Shown piece after piece: positions 10,370-21,657 of a DNA stretch of 64,000 bases. How positions within the stretch are numbered: position 1 is the stretch's first letter; the number at the start of each line of letters is the position of its first letter. Source of the stretch: Psychrosphaera algicola. Its GTDB lineage: Bacteria > Pseudomonadota > Gammaproteobacteria > Enterobacterales > Alteromonadaceae. Below the pieces are notes generated by a model, which did no database searches, was not told the origin of the DNA, and worked only from the letters and a program-made list of their open reading frames with translations. Location of the stretch: contig NZ_JAQOMS010000002.1 in the NCBI RefSeq assembly GCF_028401425.1, positions 124,001-188,000 of the forward strand, read 5' to 3'. A program made the position numbers and the translations under genes.

Positions 10370-11571
10370 TTATCCTGGGCGGCCGTCAGGTCGAGGGCTA
10401 GTTAAAATTTTCCAGTAAAATATGACATAACTCAGATAAGCTAAGATCCAACATCCTGCGGCAATGAGATAGATGTTTATACTAATGTTAGCTTGTAAAT
10501 GCTGGGCGCAAATTCGACTTATTGCCGCAAAAACAATTAACATAAAAGCATACTTCATTACCCAGTGGGGCGTTAATGTTCTGCCGGTATGACCTAATGA
10601 AATTCTCGCTACCATCGCTAATATTATAGAGCTAATCGCACCTGCCGTTAATCCGTGTAAAGCGGTAGACGCTGTTATGTTTACGCCTGCTTTATGCAAG
10701 GCAAATAATCCAAAGCTAACGGGTATAAACCAATAAGATAAGTGTAATGACCAAACAAGAGGCGTACCCAAAGTTACCTGTGGTCGCCAACGCATTGCTC
10801 TAATTGCATGGCTACAGGCCGCAAAAACGAATACAAGTGCCGTGACCATGTTTGGTAAGGTTGAGGATAAATTGGTTAGATACAATAAAGCCAAAAATAA
10901 CGTAGAACCAATTACTGCGGTTTCGAGATTGGCTAAATTAGGTACTTTTTCAGTCTGTGTACCATTAGCGGTAAACATAGGTAATACGCGGCCAGCAATA
11001 ATTGTGATGATTAAGGTGATCGTCATTACGGTACTATGCGCTCCCCAAATGTAAAACGCTGGGTTCTGGTTTAATACGGATAAGTGAGTGAGCGAATTTC
11101 CTATGACCAAGAGCAGAAGCACCGGTAAAAATATCATGTTGCGGTATTGCTTCACTTTAAATACTAACTGGCCCATAAAGACGGCTGAAACTACTAAAAA
11201 GCTAATGTCGACTAGAGCTGTTAACCATGGAAAGGGCGATATATTGGTTAAGATCAAAATGCGACCTGCAAGCCATAATGTCACAAGAGCTGCTAGCGGC
11301 TTTCCATGTGTTGCACGTAATCCCGTCCAGTTTTGCACTGCTGTAAGTAAAAAGCCGACGATAATGGCGGCGACAAACCCAAACAACATTTCATGTGCAT
11401 GCCAAAAAGCGGTCCGCCATAAGGTGATAATGAAATATTTCCATTTAAAAACAATGCCCAAAGCGCCATTGAAACAATGGCAAATAAAGTCCCGATTAAA
11501 AATAACGGCCTAAACGCTTGTCGCCAAATCGCAGGGATGTTTTGTTCTACACTCAGATCAGAAATATTCAT
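10370..11571 (-). CDS. nnrS: NnrS family nitric-oxide response membrane protein, frameshifted
   Basis: NnrS proteins are polytopic, heme- and copper-binding membrane proteins made under nitric oxide stress. Visible features: an N-terminal AIWRQAFRPLFLIGT, WHAHEMLFGFVAAIIVGFLLTAVQNWTG (conserved His/Glu), AGRVLPMFTANG, HALTAGAISS-like HGLTAGAISSIILAMVARISLGHTGR, and about twelve hydrophobic segments. One indel near 11395 separates the first 60 residues from the rest. Divergent from nsrR, with two NsrR-type operator sites in the 113 bp between them, which supports NO-controlled expression. Confidence 0.88.
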
Positions 11572-11591
11572 TGTTGCAGTCCAATTGATTT

Positions 11592-11614
11592 AAGATACAT
11601 ATAATATGTATCTT
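11592..11614. promoter_or_regulatory. NsrR-type operator, perfect 11-1-11 palindrome
   Basis: AAGATACATAT, one central A, then ATATGTATCTT: both arms match perfectly. NsrR sites are known as 11-1-11 palindromes of the AAGATGCATTT type, and this lies between nnrS and nsrR. Confidence 0.85.
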
Positions 11615-11618
11615 TTAA

Positions 11619-11641
11619 AAGGTGCATATTAAATGTATCAT
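11619..11641. promoter_or_regulatory. second, imperfect NsrR-type operator
   Basis: AAGGTGCATAT, T, AAATGTATCAT, four bases after the perfect site and with the same 11-1-11 layout; a weaker copy that may allow separate control of the two divergent genes. Confidence 0.6.
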
Positions 11642-11684
11642 TTAATTGTGTCAATCATAGGGCAAATAAATCAAGGTCATCCTA

Positions 11685-12110
11685 ATGCAACTTACACGAT
11701 ATACAGACTATGGCTTACGAACTCTAATCTATCTAGCTTTGCTGCCCGCTGGACATAAGGCGAGCATCGATGAAATTAGTCAAACGTACGGGATTTCTCG
11801 AAATAATTTGAATAAAATTGTTCATCAATTAGGCAAAGCAAAAGTTATTCAAACACAAAGGGGAAAAGGCGGGGGCATGTTTTTAAACCAAGCTCCAGAG
11901 CAAATTAATATTGGTGATATGGTGCTGTTATTAGAAAATACCATGCGGGTCGTGGAATGTGATAAACCGCCATGTTGTATTTCGCCAGCGTGTAAACTTA
12001 AAGGAATATTTGCAGACGCCACGCAAGCCTTTGTGACCAGTTTACAGGCATATTATTTGTCTGATCTGTTACTTGAAGAGCAAAAGCCATTATTGCGAAT
12101 TTTGGTGTAG
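11685..12110 (+). CDS. nsrR: Rrf2 family NO-sensing repressor NsrR
   Basis: Iron-sulfur repressor of nitric oxide defence genes. It is 141 residues, the normal length. The winged helix-turn-helix begins MQLTRYTDYGLRTLIYLAL and includes SRNNLNKIVHQL; the cluster ligands Cys92, Cys97 and Cys103 sit in VECDKPPCCISPACKLKGIF with the expected spacing. Divergent from nnrS and preceded by two NsrR-type operators, so autoregulation plus repression of nnrS is likely. The reading frame is intact. Confidence 0.93.
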   Translation: MQLTRYTDYGLRTLIYLALLPAGHKASIDEISQTYGISRNNLNKIVHQLGKAKVIQTQRGKGGGMFLNQAPEQINIGDMVLLLENTMRVVECDKPPCCISPACKLKGIFADATQAFVTSLQAYYLSDLLLEEQKPLLRILV

Positions 12111-12234
12111 AGGTCGTGTACTTATAGCACTTCCCAAATAACGATGAACGATATAATGTGGTAAACATAGTTCCTAATAAAACCCCTTTTTAAACAAAGC
12201 CAATTTAGTTAAAAGTACACAAGGAGTTGTTAAT

Positions 12235-12597
12235 ATGACTAAAGTACATTCTTCATTTTCTGGCCATGATATTGCGGGTAATAGCCATTTAAAACAAGAA
12301 GAGACTGCCTATTACGGCACTCAGCTATCTCGAATATCTATCGCTATTATTGCCTTGCTTCAGGGCCTTACACTGACCTATTTATATAAAAGTGTTGATT
12401 TGGTTTTTTTGCTAAGGCAGCAGTTAAAAACAGAAATCTCTCAATCCGAACCAGAAGTCGAAATAGTATATTGGCCAAATAAGGACGCATTTAATCCAGA
12501 TTTATTGGCTTATATCAACAATAAAGATAATTACATTAACGTGGTTGATAAATCCATGTCACTTTCCTATCTGATCTCGTCTTACAATATGCACTAA
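12235..12597 (+). CDS. hypothetical membrane protein, possibly truncated
   Basis: ATG 12235 follows AAGGAG at suitable spacing, so the gene start is convincing. Residues 30-55 form one hydrophobic helix (ISIAIIALLQGLTLTYLY). The rest is soluble-looking and the last 39 bases overlap the 3' end of the convergent Amt-GGDEF-EAL gene, which suggests a truncated or frameshifted remnant (a T7 run near 12403 is a candidate slip site). I do not recognise a family. Confidence 0.5.
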   Translation: MTKVHSSFSGHDIAGNSHLKQEETAYYGTQLSRISIAIIALLQGLTLTYLYKSVDLVFLLRQQLKTEISQSEPEVEIVYWPNKDAFNPDLLAYINNKDNYINVVDKSMSLSYLISSYNMH

Positions 12598-15500
12598 ATT
12601 GTTTAAGGGTTCTGGTTTATGAAAATGGAAGCCTTGTAAGTAGTCGACACCGACATCTATTAGGTAATCTGCGATGGCTTCTGAGGTGACAAATTCAGCG
12701 ACGGTTTCAATGCCTAGGGTCTTGCCAATGTCTGCCATAGACTTGACCATAGCCTGATCGAGCGGGTCGTTGTCTACGTTCCTGATAAAACTGCCATCAA
12801 TCTTTAGATAATTGACGGGAAGGTTTTTGAGATAGTTAAAAGAAGATAAGCCCGCGCCAAAGTCGTCTAGTGCAAATTTAAATCCTTCAGCACGCAATCG
12901 TTCAATGAAAGCAGACGCCTTGGATATGCTTCCTATAGCGGCGGTTTCAGTTATTTCAAAGCAAATATCGGCTGGATTAATATTAAATTCCTTTTGATAA
13001 ATTTCTATCTCTTCAATAATTTCGGTTTTATCTATGGATTTGCCGGACAAATTTATCGCGCATTTTATTTTATGGCCTGCCAGAGTTTTTCTTTGCTTAT
13101 TTAGCTAAGGCAAACGTGTGGCAAATGACCCAAGAGTCAATACGATGAATTAAACCATAACGTTCAGCCGCCGGTAAAAAGGCACTTGGCGGTATTATTA
13201 AGCCGTCAGCTTCTTTCATTCGGATTAGAATTTCAAAATGCAGAGGTGGTTTTTGCCCCTTTGTATGACTCGTCGACGGCGTAATGAGTTGGAAAAAGAG
13301 CTCAAACCCATTTTCTTGAATAACCGCTTCTTGTAATCGACCAGCCCAATGCGCGTCGCCGCTAATTTGTTCGATTTCAGCATCGGTTTTTTAAATACAG
13401 AGACTTGGTTTTTACCGCGCTTCTTAGAGGTGTAACACGCAGAATCTGCTTGTATCAACACATCTTGTACATTAGTGGTTTGTGCATTTATTTCTGCAAC
13501 ACCAATACTCGTGGTGACACCAAACTCTTTTTTATCTTGTTTGTATTTGTACTGGGATATATTTAGTTTAATTTTTTCCGCAATGACTAAGCTTCGCTCA
13601 ATTGGGCAGTCATTTAGTATAATGGCAAATTCATCCCCACCTAAACGCGCTAGAGTGTCTTGATGACGAATTGTCTCATTCATAATGCTACTGACTTCTT
13701 TTAATAACGTATCACCCGCGGCATGGCCGCAAATATCGTTAACAAACTTAAACTCATCTAAATCGATAAATATTAAACTATGTTCGACACCAGATTTAGG
13801 CTGGCTTTGCACGTCATCAACAATTTGTTGTAGGCGAATGTCAAACTCTCGGCGATTAAACAAGTCGGTAAGCGGGTCGTGGGTTGCCTGATGGTTTAAT
13901 TTTGACTGTATTTGTTGAGACTGAGTGATGTCCCGGAACACAATAACAATGCCAGTTAGCTTATTTTCCTTATCAAAAATAGGGGAGGCGGTATAACGAA
14001 TGGCGTATACATCGTCACTACGACTAAATAGCAATTGGCTTTTTTGAGTAATAATGGTTTTGCGATTTTGATTTATATTTGTGATTAATTGATCGTTTGG
14101 ATGATCAGTGATTTTATCAACAGCACAAAACACTCGATGTAGTGGTTTACCTATGGCGTCTTTGTCTAACCAGCCAGTGAGTTTGGCTGCGGTACGGTTA
14201 ATGTACTGTACGTTGCCACTAGGTGAAGTTGAAATAACCCCGTCACCAATCGAATCTAGCGTTTTATTGGCTTTTTCTTTTTCTTGGAATAAATCGTTTT
14301 CGGCAATTTTTTGTAAAGTGATGTCGTGTACGAAACAAATGGTTTCATCTTCACTGTGGCTACTGGCAGACGCCGTCATATTAAGGAAGATCGGTTCTTT
14401 TGTTGTGGTAAGTTCACCTTCAACAAATATCTCTTCGATGGTGTCGAAAACGGCCACCCAGGGCAGATGGGTGATGTTAACCTGTTGTGGTAAAGCGAGA
14501 GCTTTTTGTGGGGTAATTAATTGTTCAAAGGGAATAGGGAAGTGATGGCTATCGGAGATACCAAAAATTGCTTTAGCAGCTGGATTTGCATTTATTACCT
14601 GAGCGTCTTTGTTTAACGTAAGAATACCAGCTTGAACATCTTTAATAATGTTTTTGGTTTTTTGAACCGCATCTTCAGCGCGTTCCATTAATTGATTGTA
14701 TTTTTGGGCTATTTGGCCTACTTCGGTAAACGGCTCAACCGGTAGACGCTTCGACAAATCTTCATCAACATTAGCGTCATTTACGGACAATAAGAAGTCA
14801 ACTAAGTCTGTTCGAGCGTCATGCTCTGAAACGTTCAGCCCTACATATTCTTCCTCAGGCGTGACTCGTAGTCGATAAAATCGACTAATAAGTTTTAATA
14901 GTATCCAAGTAATAGAGAAGGTCCAAACGGCACAAATTAGTATGCCTATTAGTTGCGCTTGAAACTGCTCCGAGCGAGACAATCCGGTTCCTAATAACTC
15001 TAAGTCAGAAAATAGCGCAACAGCAATTGTGCCCCAAATGCCAGCAAATAGATGAGCCGGAATCGCATCAATGGCATCGTCTATTTTGTAATGAACTAAC
15101 AAGGCCGAACCGTAATAGACGATAACGCCGCCTACGGCACCGATGACAATGGCCGCAGGTTGCCCGACGGCATGGCAGCCCGCCGTTATAGATACTAATC
15201 CCGCAATTATGCCATTTAATGGCGCAACGCTCGTTTGAACATTAGGGTTTTTCGCGAACGAGCTAAGTAAATAGCTGCTGATACCGCCGGCCATGGCCGC
15301 CATAATAGTATTTACAATAATAGTTGGCACTAAGTTGTTAAACTTTAAGGTACTTCCTGCGTTAAAACCGATCCAGCCAATAATAAACAAAATAATGGCT
15401 AAGGTAGCTAGGGTTAAGTTACTTGCTGAAATATGCTGACGGCCTTTTTCAAAAACTCCGGTTCTAGGCCCAATGATGATAACCGCGGCTAAAGATGCCC

Positions 15501-16001
15501 AACCGCCTAAACTGTGCACTACTGTGGAACCGGCGAAATCGACAAAACCTATGTTGCCTAAATAACCTTTATCTCCGCCTAAAGCTCCTCCCCAAGTCAG
15601 GTGGGTAAATATTGGGTAAATAAGGGATGCGACGATGACGGCAATAAACAAGTAGGCTAAAAACCGAGTTCGTTCTGCTACAGCGCCAGATACAATTGTA
15701 ATAGCGGTGGCACAGAACATTGCTTGAAATAAGAAGAAACTGCCTAATTCAGGGGTGTTTTGATCTATAGTAACAAAAAATAATTAGTGCCTAATGTGCC
15801 ACCCCATGAATCACCAAACGCAAGTCCAAATCCGATAGCCCACCACACCATAAAAGTGACAACCAGATCGGCTAAATTTTTCATAGCGACGTTAATAGAG
15901 TTTTTTGTTCTGGTAAGCCCAGATTCAAAACAGAGGAAACCTGCCTGCATGATAAGCACCAAAATGGTGCCGAACATTAACCATAATGTATCAATTGTCA
16001 C
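12559..16001 (-). CDS. ammonium transporter domain fused to PAS-PAS-GGDEF-EAL (c-di-GMP signalling), frameshifted
   Basis: A single gene combining an Amt channel with c-di-GMP turnover domains, so probably an inner-membrane ammonium sensor. Start GTG 16001 with AAAGGAG at ideal distance. Amt part (about residues 1-400): GFLCFESGLTRTKNSINVAMKN, VDFAGSTVVHSLGGWASL, GWIGFNAGS, IDAIPAHLFAGIWGTIAVALF, with the His motifs of Amt pores. Then two PAS-like segments (GILTLNKDAQVINANPAA; TLDSIGDGVISTSPSGNVQYIN), an intact GGDEF (LARLGGDEFAIIL) and an EAL domain whose signature reads FEILIR, with DDFGAGLSSFNYLK and LKIDGSFI intact. Frame changes near 15775, 13390 and 13090. About 1147 residues. Confidence 0.88.
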
Positions 16002-16311
16002 TTTAACTCCTTTACGCTAATTAGGGCTTAAAATCTGATTAACTAAATGCAAGGTATTGATTTATAGGTATTTGTTATTTATTACAATAAATTTGAATAT
16101 ACTGGTTATTATAAATAACGTGTCACTGAACTTGTAAAGAGCAATAAACCTGCCACTTGCCTTTAGCTACGAATAGCATGGGGTCAGAGTTGCTGATTTA
16201 AAAAAGTGTCGTGTATTCATAAAGATATGACGGTAATTATAGCTAAGGTGGAGTTTCTGGCAACTTTCGGGAGCTCTTTAAATTCCCACTAAGGCAAGGG
16301 TATAGGAGCGC
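16002..16311. other. intergenic gap between amt-fusion and TetR gene
   Basis: No gene seen. It holds the promoter side of the Amt fusion and one REP-like unit at 16179. Confidence 0.6.
16179..16198 (-). repeat. REP-like repeat copy 6
   Basis: ATGGGGTCAGAGTTGCTGAT, one mismatch from the complement of the RAYT-linked unit, 15 kb from the transposase gene. Confidence 0.7.
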
Positions 16312-16943
16312 ACTAATTTGTTGAACTAAAGCCTTTGGCAAACACACTACATACTTGTTCTACCATCACTGACAACTCTTCTTCTGTGCGTTCCGGTTGC
16401 CATTTAATTGCTCGTTCCCAATAAACCAATTGTTTTAAGCTACCATAAAACATAGTTGCCGCAGTTTTTGCGGGATCCCTCCAATGCGCCGGCTCGCTCG
16501 GCTGTGGAAAACCAGCCAGACATGCCTTTTTCGCAGTCTTTAAATTTTGAATTCACTTTATCCGCAGCTTCTTTAGAACGCATGGACTCAATGATCACGA
16601 TACGTGACAGCGTTAAATAATCTTCATTATTGGTTAACTTAATTGCTTGGTAAGCGAGTTTTCTCAATTGCTCATGCATAGGAATATCCATTTGATAGGG
16701 ACATTCTGTTAGGCGACTAATTGTACCGAGTTGCAAATCTATAACGGCGTCAAACAATTCATCTTTGTTGGCGTAATTTTTATATAACGTTCGTTTGGAG
16801 ACTTGAGCTCGTTTGGCGATATGTTCCATGGTGGAGCCCAAAACACCAAATTTAGCAAATTCACTAATAGCGGCACACAAGATATCGTCTTGTTTAGAGT
16901 TACTTTTCTCCGGACAATTGCCTAGCGAATTGCATAAGGTCAT
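16312..16943 (-). CDS. TetR/AcrR family regulator of the adjacent RND pump, frameshifted
   Basis: Repressor with a TetR N-terminal helix-turn-helix: ILCAAISEFAKFGVLGSTMEHIAKRAQVSKRTLYKNYANKDELFDAVI. The C-terminal ligand domain continues past an indel near 16470 in a run of G/C and ends at TAG 16312 (residues FAKGFSSTN). About 210 residues, a usual length. Divergent from the MFP/RND operon, with a long inverted repeat between the two starts, so it most likely represses the pump and itself. The ligand cannot be predicted. Confidence 0.85.
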
Positions 16944-17017
16944 AATTTTTCGCGCCTTTAAATAATAGTTACCGTTTCAATTAACATGCTAACGGACAAT
17001 TTAATATTTTTACAAAC

Positions 17018-17074
17018 AAAGTAAACGATTGCGTGTACCTGTAATTATTTTTAGTATACACTATCGTTTACTTT
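17018..17074. promoter_or_regulatory. large inverted repeat between TetR gene and RND operon
   Basis: AAAGTAAACGAT at 17018-17029 is matched exactly by ATCGTTTACTTT at 17063-17074, and GTGTAC/GTATAC lie further inside. The wide central gap (33 bp) suggests two operator half-regions for the divergent TetR regulator, overlapping the promoters. Confidence 0.7.
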
Positions 17075-17122
17075 TGCTTAACCCCTTATTTATAAACGTA
17101 CTGAATTGAGTTTGGAACCAAT

Positions 17123-18330
17123 ATGCAAATTAAGAATATTCAAGTTTTACCCCTTTTAAAACTCCCTGTTTTAACAGTCATTTCTCTTATAATGGTTGGT
17201 TGCGGTGAAACACCTTCTGCCGGTGGCCATGGTGGAATGCCTCCTGCGAGTGTGCAGGTTATGTCGGCAACGACTCAGGACGTACCTTTTAATATTGAAT
17301 TACCAGCGACGTTGTCTGGTTCAAAAGAAATTGAAGTACGTTCGCGTGTGGGTGGTATTTTAACATCGAGAAATTTTGATGAAGGCCAAACTGTAACAAC
17401 AGGGCAGTCTTTGTTCACGGTCGATATTGAACCGTATCAATTGGCTGTGGCTCGCGCAGAAGCGTCTTTAGAAAGTGCCAAGGCAACGTTAAATAAAGCA
17501 AATAAAGATGTCGCTCGATTATCAAAATTAAAAAACACTATGTCTATTTCTCAAAGTGAATTAGATAGTGCCCAGTACTTCCGTAGAAGTCTCTGAAGCT
17601 GAAGTGAACAAAGCAAAAATCGAATTAAAACAAGCTAATTTGAATCTAGATTACGCTCAAGTTAAAGCGCCTATTGGTGGTGTAATGGGTCGAGAATTTG
17701 TGTCTGTAGGTACATTTGTATCAGGCCCAGAGCTCCTATTGAGCCAAATTACGCAACTTGACCCAATCCGTTTACGTTTTGGTTTGTCTGAGCGTGAACA
17801 ACTCGCGATGCGTAAAGACCAAACTGCCGGCAGTCTAACGTTACCTGAAAATGGTCACTGGCAAGCAAGCATTAAACTACAAGATGGTTCTGCTTATGCT
17901 CATGCTGGATCTGTTAACTTCAACGACATTCGTGTAAATCAAGCAACTGGCACAAGTGAATTACAAGCCATTATTCCTAATCCTGAATTTAGTTTACGAC
18001 CGGGACAATTTGTACGGGTTTCGCTATCTGGTGCTATCCGTAAAAATGCTTACGTAGTGCCACAACGAGCCGTTTTAGACAACGGAACTGGCAAATTTGT
18101 ATACCTATGCGGCTAAAGCAGAAAACGGCATGTTGATAGCGCAACCTGCACCTATTAAAGTTGGCGAGTGGGTACAACAAACGGTTGACGGGGAAATTAA
18201 AAACTTTTGGGTTGTCCGTTCTGGTTTGAAACAAGGTGACCAAGTGATAATTGATGGGATGGCACGTATTTTCTTCCCTGGTATGCCGGTCGCAATTGCT
18301 CAAGAAGCCGCACCAACAGCAACTAAATAA
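17123..18330 (+). CDS. RND efflux periplasmic adaptor (membrane fusion protein, AcrA type), frameshifted
   Basis: Periplasmic adaptor that links an RND pump to an outer-membrane channel. N-terminal lipoprotein signal (SLIMVGCGETPS). Then the beta-barrel/lipoyl part GSKEIEVRSRVGGILTSRNFDEGQTV, the coiled-coil hairpin (ARAEASLESAKATLNKANKDVARL), LDYAQVKAPIGGVMGREFVSVGTFV and the C-terminal YVVPQRAVLDNG and VIIDGMARIFFPG. Indels near 17580 and 18105 split it into three readings. It lies 30 bp before the pump gene in one operon. About 402 residues, normal for the family. Confidence 0.9.
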
Positions 18331-18360
18331 ACGCAAAGTAAGTTAATAAAAGGACAGTTC

Positions 18361-21300
18361 ATGTTTTCAAGATACTTTATTGACAGACCCATATTTGCGT
18401 TTGTCATTTCCATTGTCATTGTATTAGCAGGCTTAGCTTCAATGCGAAGCTTGCCTATTGCACAATACCCACAAATTTCGCCTCCGGTTGTAAATGTAAC
18501 AGCAATGTACCCATAAGTGCGTCTGCAGAAGTACTGTCGCAAACCGTTGCATCGCCGATCGAAAACGCTATTACTGGCGTTGAAGGCATGATGTATATGT
18601 CATCGACCTCTTCAAGTTCAGGCGTAGTAACTATTTCAGTTACATTTGAAATAGGCACAGACGTAGATAAAGCAACAGTAGATGTAAACAACCGAGTTAA
18701 ACAGGTTGAAGCAAGGTTGCCAGAAGAAACTCGCAGACAGGGCGTTGTCGTTGAAAAGGCGTCTTCAAGCTTTTTGCAGATCCATGCTTTTTACTCACCA
18801 GATGGCAGTAAATCGAGTTTGTGGACGTCAAACTACGTGACGTTAAATATTCTAGACCGAGTTAAACGTATTCCCGAACCACCAGTGTCCAAGTTTTTGG
18901 TGCCAAGGATTACGCAATGCGTATTTGGTTGCGTCCAGATATCATGAGCCAGTTAAAAGTGACTGTAGATGATGTTGCCGGTGCAATTAGAAGTCAAAAT
19001 TCTCAATATGCCGCCGGTAAAATTGGTGCGACGCCTACGTCGAGTTCGCCACAGGAATTAGTGTATAACGTAACTGCTCAGGGACGTCTGTCACAGCCTG
19101 AAGAATTTGAAAACATTATTATTAGAGCAAATCCTGATGGCAGCAGTTTACGATTAAAAGACGTTGCGCGTGTTGAATTAGGTGCCAAAGATTATAACTT
19201 TAAGGGAACATTTAATGGCAAAGAGGCCGTCTTATTAGGTGTATTCTTAAAACCTTACTCAAATGCTTTGGATGTCGCAAGTGACGTAAATGATGTTATG
19301 GCTGAGGTTAAAGCTGCGTTTCCACAAGGTTTAAAACACTCAACCTCTTATGACACAACTCGTTTTGTAGAAGTTTCTATATCCGAGGTTGTAAAAACAT
19401 TAGCAGAAGCCATGGTATTGGTATTTTTAGTTGTTTTCCTATTCTTACAAAACTGGCGAGCGACATTAATTCCAACATTGGCCGTACCTGTTTCATTGCT
19501 TGGCACATTTGCTGGCTTATATATGCTTGGATATTCAATCAATACGCTAACCTTATTTGGCATGGTGTTATCCATTGGTATTGTTGTCGACGACGCTATA
19601 GTTGTACTTGAAAACGTCGAACGAATTATGCATGAAGAAGGTGTTAGTGCGCGTGAAGCCGCAATTAAAGCAATGAAAGAAGTCAGTGGACCAGTTATCG
19701 CCATCGTTCTTGTGTTGTGTTCAGTTTTTGTTCCTATCGCATTTTTAGGTGGCTTAACGGGAGAATTGTTCCGTCAGTTCGCAATAACAATTTCAATATC
19801 GGTATTTTTGTCAGGTGTTGTGGCATTGACCATGACGCCAGCACTTTGTGTTTTGATCTTAAAACAAGAACATAAACAAACGTCTGCTTTTTTCCTTTGG
19901 TTTAATCGCAAATTCACTGCAATCACAGGTAAATATGTAAGTACGGTTAGCTTTATGGTTCGACGTGGCTTTTAGGTTTGGTACTTGTGGTCGGTATGAT
20001 TGCCATTACCGGCGCAATGTGGAAAAACACACCAAGTTCATTAGTACCAGATGAAGACCAAGGATTTTATATATCAGCGGTATTTTTGCCAGATGGTGCA
20101 TCATTGGCCCGCACAGAAGAAGTTGTTGGCGAAGTAATAGAGGCCGTACGCTCAAACCCTGCGAACTTAGACATTGTCGCGTTTACTGGTTTTGACTTCA
20201 TCGGTGGTGGTTATAAAAATAATGCCGCAACGTTATTCGTTACTCAAAAAGATTGGAGCGAACGTGAACAAGACACCAACTCTTTGGTCGGCGAATTGTT
20301 TATGAAAACCGCACATATTAAAGAAGCCTTAGTTTTAGCGTTTAACCCACCTGCAATTATGGGGTTAGGCAATACTGGCGGCTTTGAAGTCTACCTACAA
20401 AGTAAAGGCAACAACAGTACCGAAGAGCTTAAACAAGGCATGCAGATCTTAATGGGGGCAGCCCAAAAAAGTCCAATATTAGGTGGCATACAAACGTTAT
20501 GGCGTCCAAATGCTCCGCAACTTAGTGTTGATGTTGACCGCGAACAAGCTCGTGCAATGGGCATTAATATTAGTGATGCGTTTAGTGCGTTAGCGGGCAA
20601 CTTAGGCACTTACTACGTAAATGACTTTAATAAGTTTGGTCGTGCATGGCAGGTTGTAATGTCTGCAGAAGCAGAGTTTAGAAACTCGCCTGAAGACATA
20701 GGCCGTATATATGTTAAGAGTCAATCTGGTGAAATGGTTCCTATCTCGGCGTTTGCTGATGTGAAGTTCAGTCGCGGGCCTGACAGTCAAGACCGATATA
20801 ATAACTTACCAGCAGTTAAATTATTAGGTAGTGCCGCACCGGGTTATAGTTCTGGTCAAGCGATTGCTGAATTGGAACGCATTGCAAAAGAAGTATTACC
20901 ACCAAACTTAACGTATGAATGGACGGGCGCCGCGTATCAAGAAAACCAAAGTTCGGGTACAACTGGTTTAGCTTTAGGCTTGGCTGTAATTATGGTGTTT
21001 TTAATACTGGCAGCACTTTATGAGCGTTGGTCACTGCCAATTTCAGTATTGTTAGCTTTGCCTTTTGGTACATTTGGCGCACTCATTTCAGTTTGGATAG
21101 CAGGCCTAACAAATGACGTTTATTTCCAAATTGGCCTAGTTACCCTGTTGGGGTTAGCGAGTAAAAATGCCATATTGATTGTTGAATATGCCCTAATGAA
21201 ACATCAAGAAGGCTGGAGCGCGAGTAGCGCGGCACTTGAAGCTGCACGATTACGTTTCAGACCTATCATTATGACATCACTTGCCTTTATCCTTGGTGTA

Positions 21301-21510
21301 GTGCCTTTAGTCTTCAGTTCTGGAGCTGGGGCAGGCGCACGTCATAGTGTAGGCACTGGGGTCATGGGCGGTATGATGGCTGCAACGTTCCTAGCTGTAT
21401 TTTTTGTACCAATGTTCTTCTATTGGTTAACAGAACGTAAGCTAACAGAAAAACGTTCACGCCAAGAACTTGCAGATGAAATTGCGGAAAACCACAAAAA
21501 GAACACGTAA
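18361..21510 (+). CDS. RND multidrug efflux pump (AcrB/HAE1 type), frameshifted
   Basis: Inner-membrane proton-driven drug exporter, about 1050 residues. Starts MFSRYFIDRPIFAFVISI. Shows GVEGMMYMSSTSSSSG, the proton-relay pair in GIVVDDAIVVLENVERI (TM4), RPIIMTSLAFILGVVPL, and LLGLASKNAILIVEYAL with the TM10 Lys. Frame changes near 18515, 18890 and 19972; each time the homologous sequence resumes in the next frame. Followed by a strong terminator, so the operon is two genes without an outer-membrane component. Controlled probably by the divergent TetR regulator. Confidence 0.92.
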
Positions 21511-21554
21511 AAACCCAAGAAGGTTTAGTGTAAATAATCCTCATTTCAATTGTT

Positions 21555-21584
21555 AAAAAAGGAACCTAAAAGGTTCCTTTTTTA
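21555..21584 (+). terminator. rho-independent terminator of the RND operon
   Basis: AAAAAAGGAACC pairs with GGTTCCTTTTTT around a TAAAA loop, 45 bp after the pump gene; symmetric enough to work in both directions. Confidence 0.88.
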
Positions 21585-21606
21585 TGTGCAGTGACCCATA
21601 CTGGAG

Positions 21607-21657
21607 TAGTTTTAGTTTTAGTTTTAGTTTTAGTTTTAGTTTTAGTTTTAGTTTTAG
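21607..21657. repeat. hexanucleotide tandem repeat (AGTTTT)8
   Basis: About eight perfect copies of AGTTTT just downstream of the terminator, a simple-sequence repeat unlike its surroundings. Confidence 0.9.

Noticed and set aside
13475..14878. Plus-strand ORFs inside the Amt-GGDEF-EAL gene
   Set aside because: Antisense shadows of a well-supported gene with intact motifs.
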